Positions 5,592-7,521 of a stretch of 7,521 nucleotides of DNA are shown piece by piece (position 1 is the first letter of the stretch; the number at the start of each line of letters is the position of its first letter). The notes beneath the pieces were generated by a model. It ran no database searches and was not told the DNA's origin. It saw nothing but the letters and a program-made list of their open reading frames with translations. The stretch covers positions 1 to 7,521 of the forward strand of contig JALHJD010000139.1 of assembly GCA_022837185.1 (NCBI GenBank), read 5' to 3'. A program made the position numbers and the translations under genes. Source of the stretch: Desulfobacteraceae bacterium. GTDB taxonomy: Bacteria; Desulfobacterota; Desulfobulbia; Desulfobulbales; Desulfobulbaceae.

Positions 5592-7521
5592 TTACTCCCG
5601 CAGGAAAATATCGGGCCAGCAGTCATTGCCCGTATGATAGGTCAGGCGCACCGCCTCTGTCCAGGAGGAACCGATCCGCCAGAGAAAAATTTCATAATCG
5701 GCCGTATCGTGTTCATGCCCTTCGCGGCTGGCGCCATAAACCAGGAACCGGCCGTCATTGGAAACCCGGGGAAAATATTCGTGACTGTATTCACCGGGGG
5801 CGTCAAACCAGAGTTCTCTCTGGAACCCGTCGGGATCAATCCTGTAGACGGCGTTCTGTTTTCTTCCGCCATGGTCAATCGCATACAGATATGCATCCCC
5901 GGGTCCCCAGCTCAACTGACAGCCGCCGCCCACGCTCCTGACGTTTCCCTCCGAATCGATAACCGCGGTTTCCCTCCTGCCCTCCCTCAGGGTTGCGGCA
6001 AGCAGCGTGCCGTCTTCGCTGACCATCGGGGTCTGCAGGATCACCGAACCAGGCACCTGTACATTCACGCCTGAATGGAACAACACTTTCTCCGCCCCTG
6101 AGCGAAGATCAATTTCAACCACCTGGTTGCCTTCCCGCTGGAAATAGACCTTGCCGCCGTCAGCCGACCATGTCGGGACATTGCCGTTTTCGGCGACAAG
6201 CGATTCGGCGCCGCTTTCCAGGTCCAGCAGATATATGTCCCAGGCATAATAATTCCGCTGGGAAACCCAGGGCTGCCGTGACCGGGCAAACACGATCCGC
6301 CTGCCGTCAGGGGCAATGCGGGGATAATATTCCGTATGCGGATGGGTTGTCAGGCGGACAATCTCCCTGCCGGGCAGGGTCAGTTTAAGAATATCGTGAT
6401 TGCCGAACCTGTTGGAACTCCAGACGACAAACCCCTCTGCTTCGTCCAGGAAGTTTTCGCTCAGCCCCTCGTTCCGCTCAACCGGGACGACCTCCCCACT
6501 GTCCGGGGCAACCAGGGAACCCTGTTTCTGCAGGCCCTTTATCTGCACGGCAAGAAAGAGCATGCCTCCGCAAAAAAGGAAGAATGAGATCAGCAGGTAG
6601 CGCTTATTGAGCACAAAAAAAGAAGCGCCTTTTTTCAGGTAGAGCGAACCGGTCCTGACCAGAAAAGTGATCAGGGCGATGCCGCCAAGGGTGTAATCGA
6701 CCATCTGGCTCAATATGTGAAGACCCAGCATGATGACCAGGGAGGCGGACTGGCTCGCGCCCAGGGCAACCATGGCAAGCATGCCCGTCGCTTCATAGGT
6801 GCCGAAGCTCATGAACGTCGGAACCGGCAGACTGGCGCCGGCCTCCGCGCTGACCAGCGCGATCAGGACGGAAACCGGATGGGTTGAGATGTCGGCGAAA
6901 TGGGTGGCGACAACTCCGAAAAACAGGCAATACAGCCCAAGATATTTACTCAGACGGATACCCAGCGAAAGAACGAGCAACCGGCCGAGAATTCCTGCTT
7001 TTCTTGTCTGCTGCAGCGCGGTCGCCGTTTTCCGCAGCAATGAGACCATCCTGCCGGCAAACCCCCTGCTGCCCCAGGAGGTACGGGCGACACGTGTCGC
7101 AAAATATTCCAGAACCGGAAAAAGAAAGAGCAGGAGCACGGCGATGACCACGATCAACATCCCCAATACCCCGACCACCCAGAGCTGCAGGCCGATTGTC
7201 AGCAGTTGATAGAGGATTATCCCCGCGACCATAACGCTCAGGGCCATTAAATCGAAGACAAAACTGACGGCCAGGGAAGACAGGCAGGACTGGGCGCTGA
7301 CCGAATATCCCCGGTTGAGCATGGCGATGTAGCTCAATTCTCCCAGCCTGGCAGGAAGCATGTCGACAAACATATTGCGGCTGACCGTCACCAGAAACAG
7401 ATGAAAAAAACCGGGAGGGGCGGGTTCGGATGCTTTCAGCAGCAGGCCGTAGCGAAACGCCCCCAGCACCGATCGCACCAGTACCGCGGCGCAATACAGC
7501 ACAACCATCAGCAGGGGAACG
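5592..7521 (-). CDS. UPF0104/LPG-synthase-TM flippase-like membrane domain fused to TolB-like propeller (5' partial)
   Basis: The frame is open through the right edge, so the true start lies outside; numbering here is from the ATG at 7506-7508 (638 residues to the stop). Residues 1-290 are polytopic and carry hallmarks of the UPF0104 family (LPG_synthase_TM; AglD and YbhN relatives): RNMFVDMLPARLGELSYIAM (44-63) and ASLPVPTFMSFGTYEA (225-240). Roughly the first 40 residues of a normal family member are missing. There is no lysyl-transferase domain, so it is not an MprF. A basic loop (about 292-303) precedes one more helix (304-322), which by the positive-inside rule exports the rest. Residues 356-638 form PD40/TolB-type blades beginning near 358, 393, 443, 492, 530 and 574, with motifs such as PDGRRIVFAR, LDLESGAESL and SNDGRFLVYGASREG; the final WPDIF strand would close the ring on blade 1. 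The family is linked to transport of lipid-linked or lipid substrates; the substrate here is unknown. The following gene starts 244 bases on. Confidence 0.9.
   Translation of the reverse strand, partial: VPLLMVVLYCAAVLVRSVLGAFRYGLLLKASEPAPPGFFHLFLVTVSRNMFVDMLPARLGELSYIAMLNRGYSVSAQSCLSSLAVSFVFDLMALSVMVAGIILYQLLTIGLQLWVVGVLGMLIVVIAVLLLFLFPVLEYFATRVARTSWGSRGFAGRMVSLLRKTATALQQTRKAGILGRLLVLSLGIRLSKYLGLYCLFFGVVATHFADISTHPVSVLIALVSAEAGASLPVPTFMSFGTYEATGMLAMVALGASQSASLVIMLGLHILSQMVDYTLGGIALITFLVRTGSLYLKKGASFFVLNKRYLLISFFLFCGGMLFLAVQIKGLQKQGSLVAPDSGEVVPVERNEGLSENFLDEAEGFVVWSSNRFGNHDILKLTLPGREIVRLTTHPHTEYYPRIAPDGRRIVFARSRQPWVSQRNYYAWDIYLLDLESGAESLVAENGNVPTWSADGGKVYFQREGNQVVEIDLRSGAEKVLFHSGVNVQVPGSVILQTPMVSEDGTLLAATLREGRRETAVIDSEGNVRSVGGGCQLSWGPGDAYLYAIDHGGRKQNAVYRIDPDGFQRELWFDAPGEYSHEYFPRVSNDGRFLVYGASREGHEHDTADYEIFLWRIGSSWTEAVRLTYHTGNDCWPDIFLRE

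Noticed and set aside
5592..7521. MprF (lysyl-phosphatidylglycerol synthase) as the identity of the membrane protein
   Set aside because: Only the membrane domain resembles that family; the cytoplasmic aminoacyl-transferase domain is absent and a propeller takes its place.

Overview
The window is a seven-gene, entirely minus-strand segment of a bacterial chromosome that appears to belong to a cell-envelope or extracellular polysaccharide locus. Its genes match Gram-negative envelope biology: secreted proteins with Sec-type signal peptides and a TolB-like periplasmic propeller. GC content is moderately high but uneven. Protein style and gene mix suggest a Desulfobacterota-type (former Deltaproteobacteria) organism, but this is inference and no rRNA or marker gene is present to confirm it. 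No tRNA, rRNA, CRISPR array or transposase gene was seen. No gene-free stretch exceeds 300 bases; the longest gaps are 5348-5591 and 3610-3817.

In transcription order (right to left), the window opens with the end of a membrane protein (5592-7521, N-terminus outside the window). It joins an LPG-synthase-TM/UPF0104 flippase-like domain to a TolB-like six-blade propeller. A 244-base gap with an AT-rich promoter-like stretch leads to a secreted, tryptophan-rich protein of unknown family (4754-5347). Next are a secreted propeller-like protein (3818-4648), a gap holding a perfect 12-bp hairpin, and a secreted SGNH/GDSL hydrolase (2881-3609) followed by a terminator-like hairpin. The last block is three family-2 glycosyltransferases: a polyprenyl-phosphate sugar transferase of the GtrB/DPM1 type (1840-2790), a COG1216-type transferase with a hydrophobic C-terminus (674-1735), and a second COG1216-type transferase whose C-terminus lies outside the window (1-662).

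A coherent but untested reading is that the GtrB-like enzyme charges a lipid carrier with a sugar, the two other transferases extend a glycan on the cytoplasmic face, and the UPF0104 protein moves or senses a lipid-linked product. The SGNH hydrolase and the two other exported proteins would then modify or bind the glycan outside the cytoplasm. The most unusual elements are the membrane-domain/propeller fusion and the unassigned Trp-rich secreted protein.
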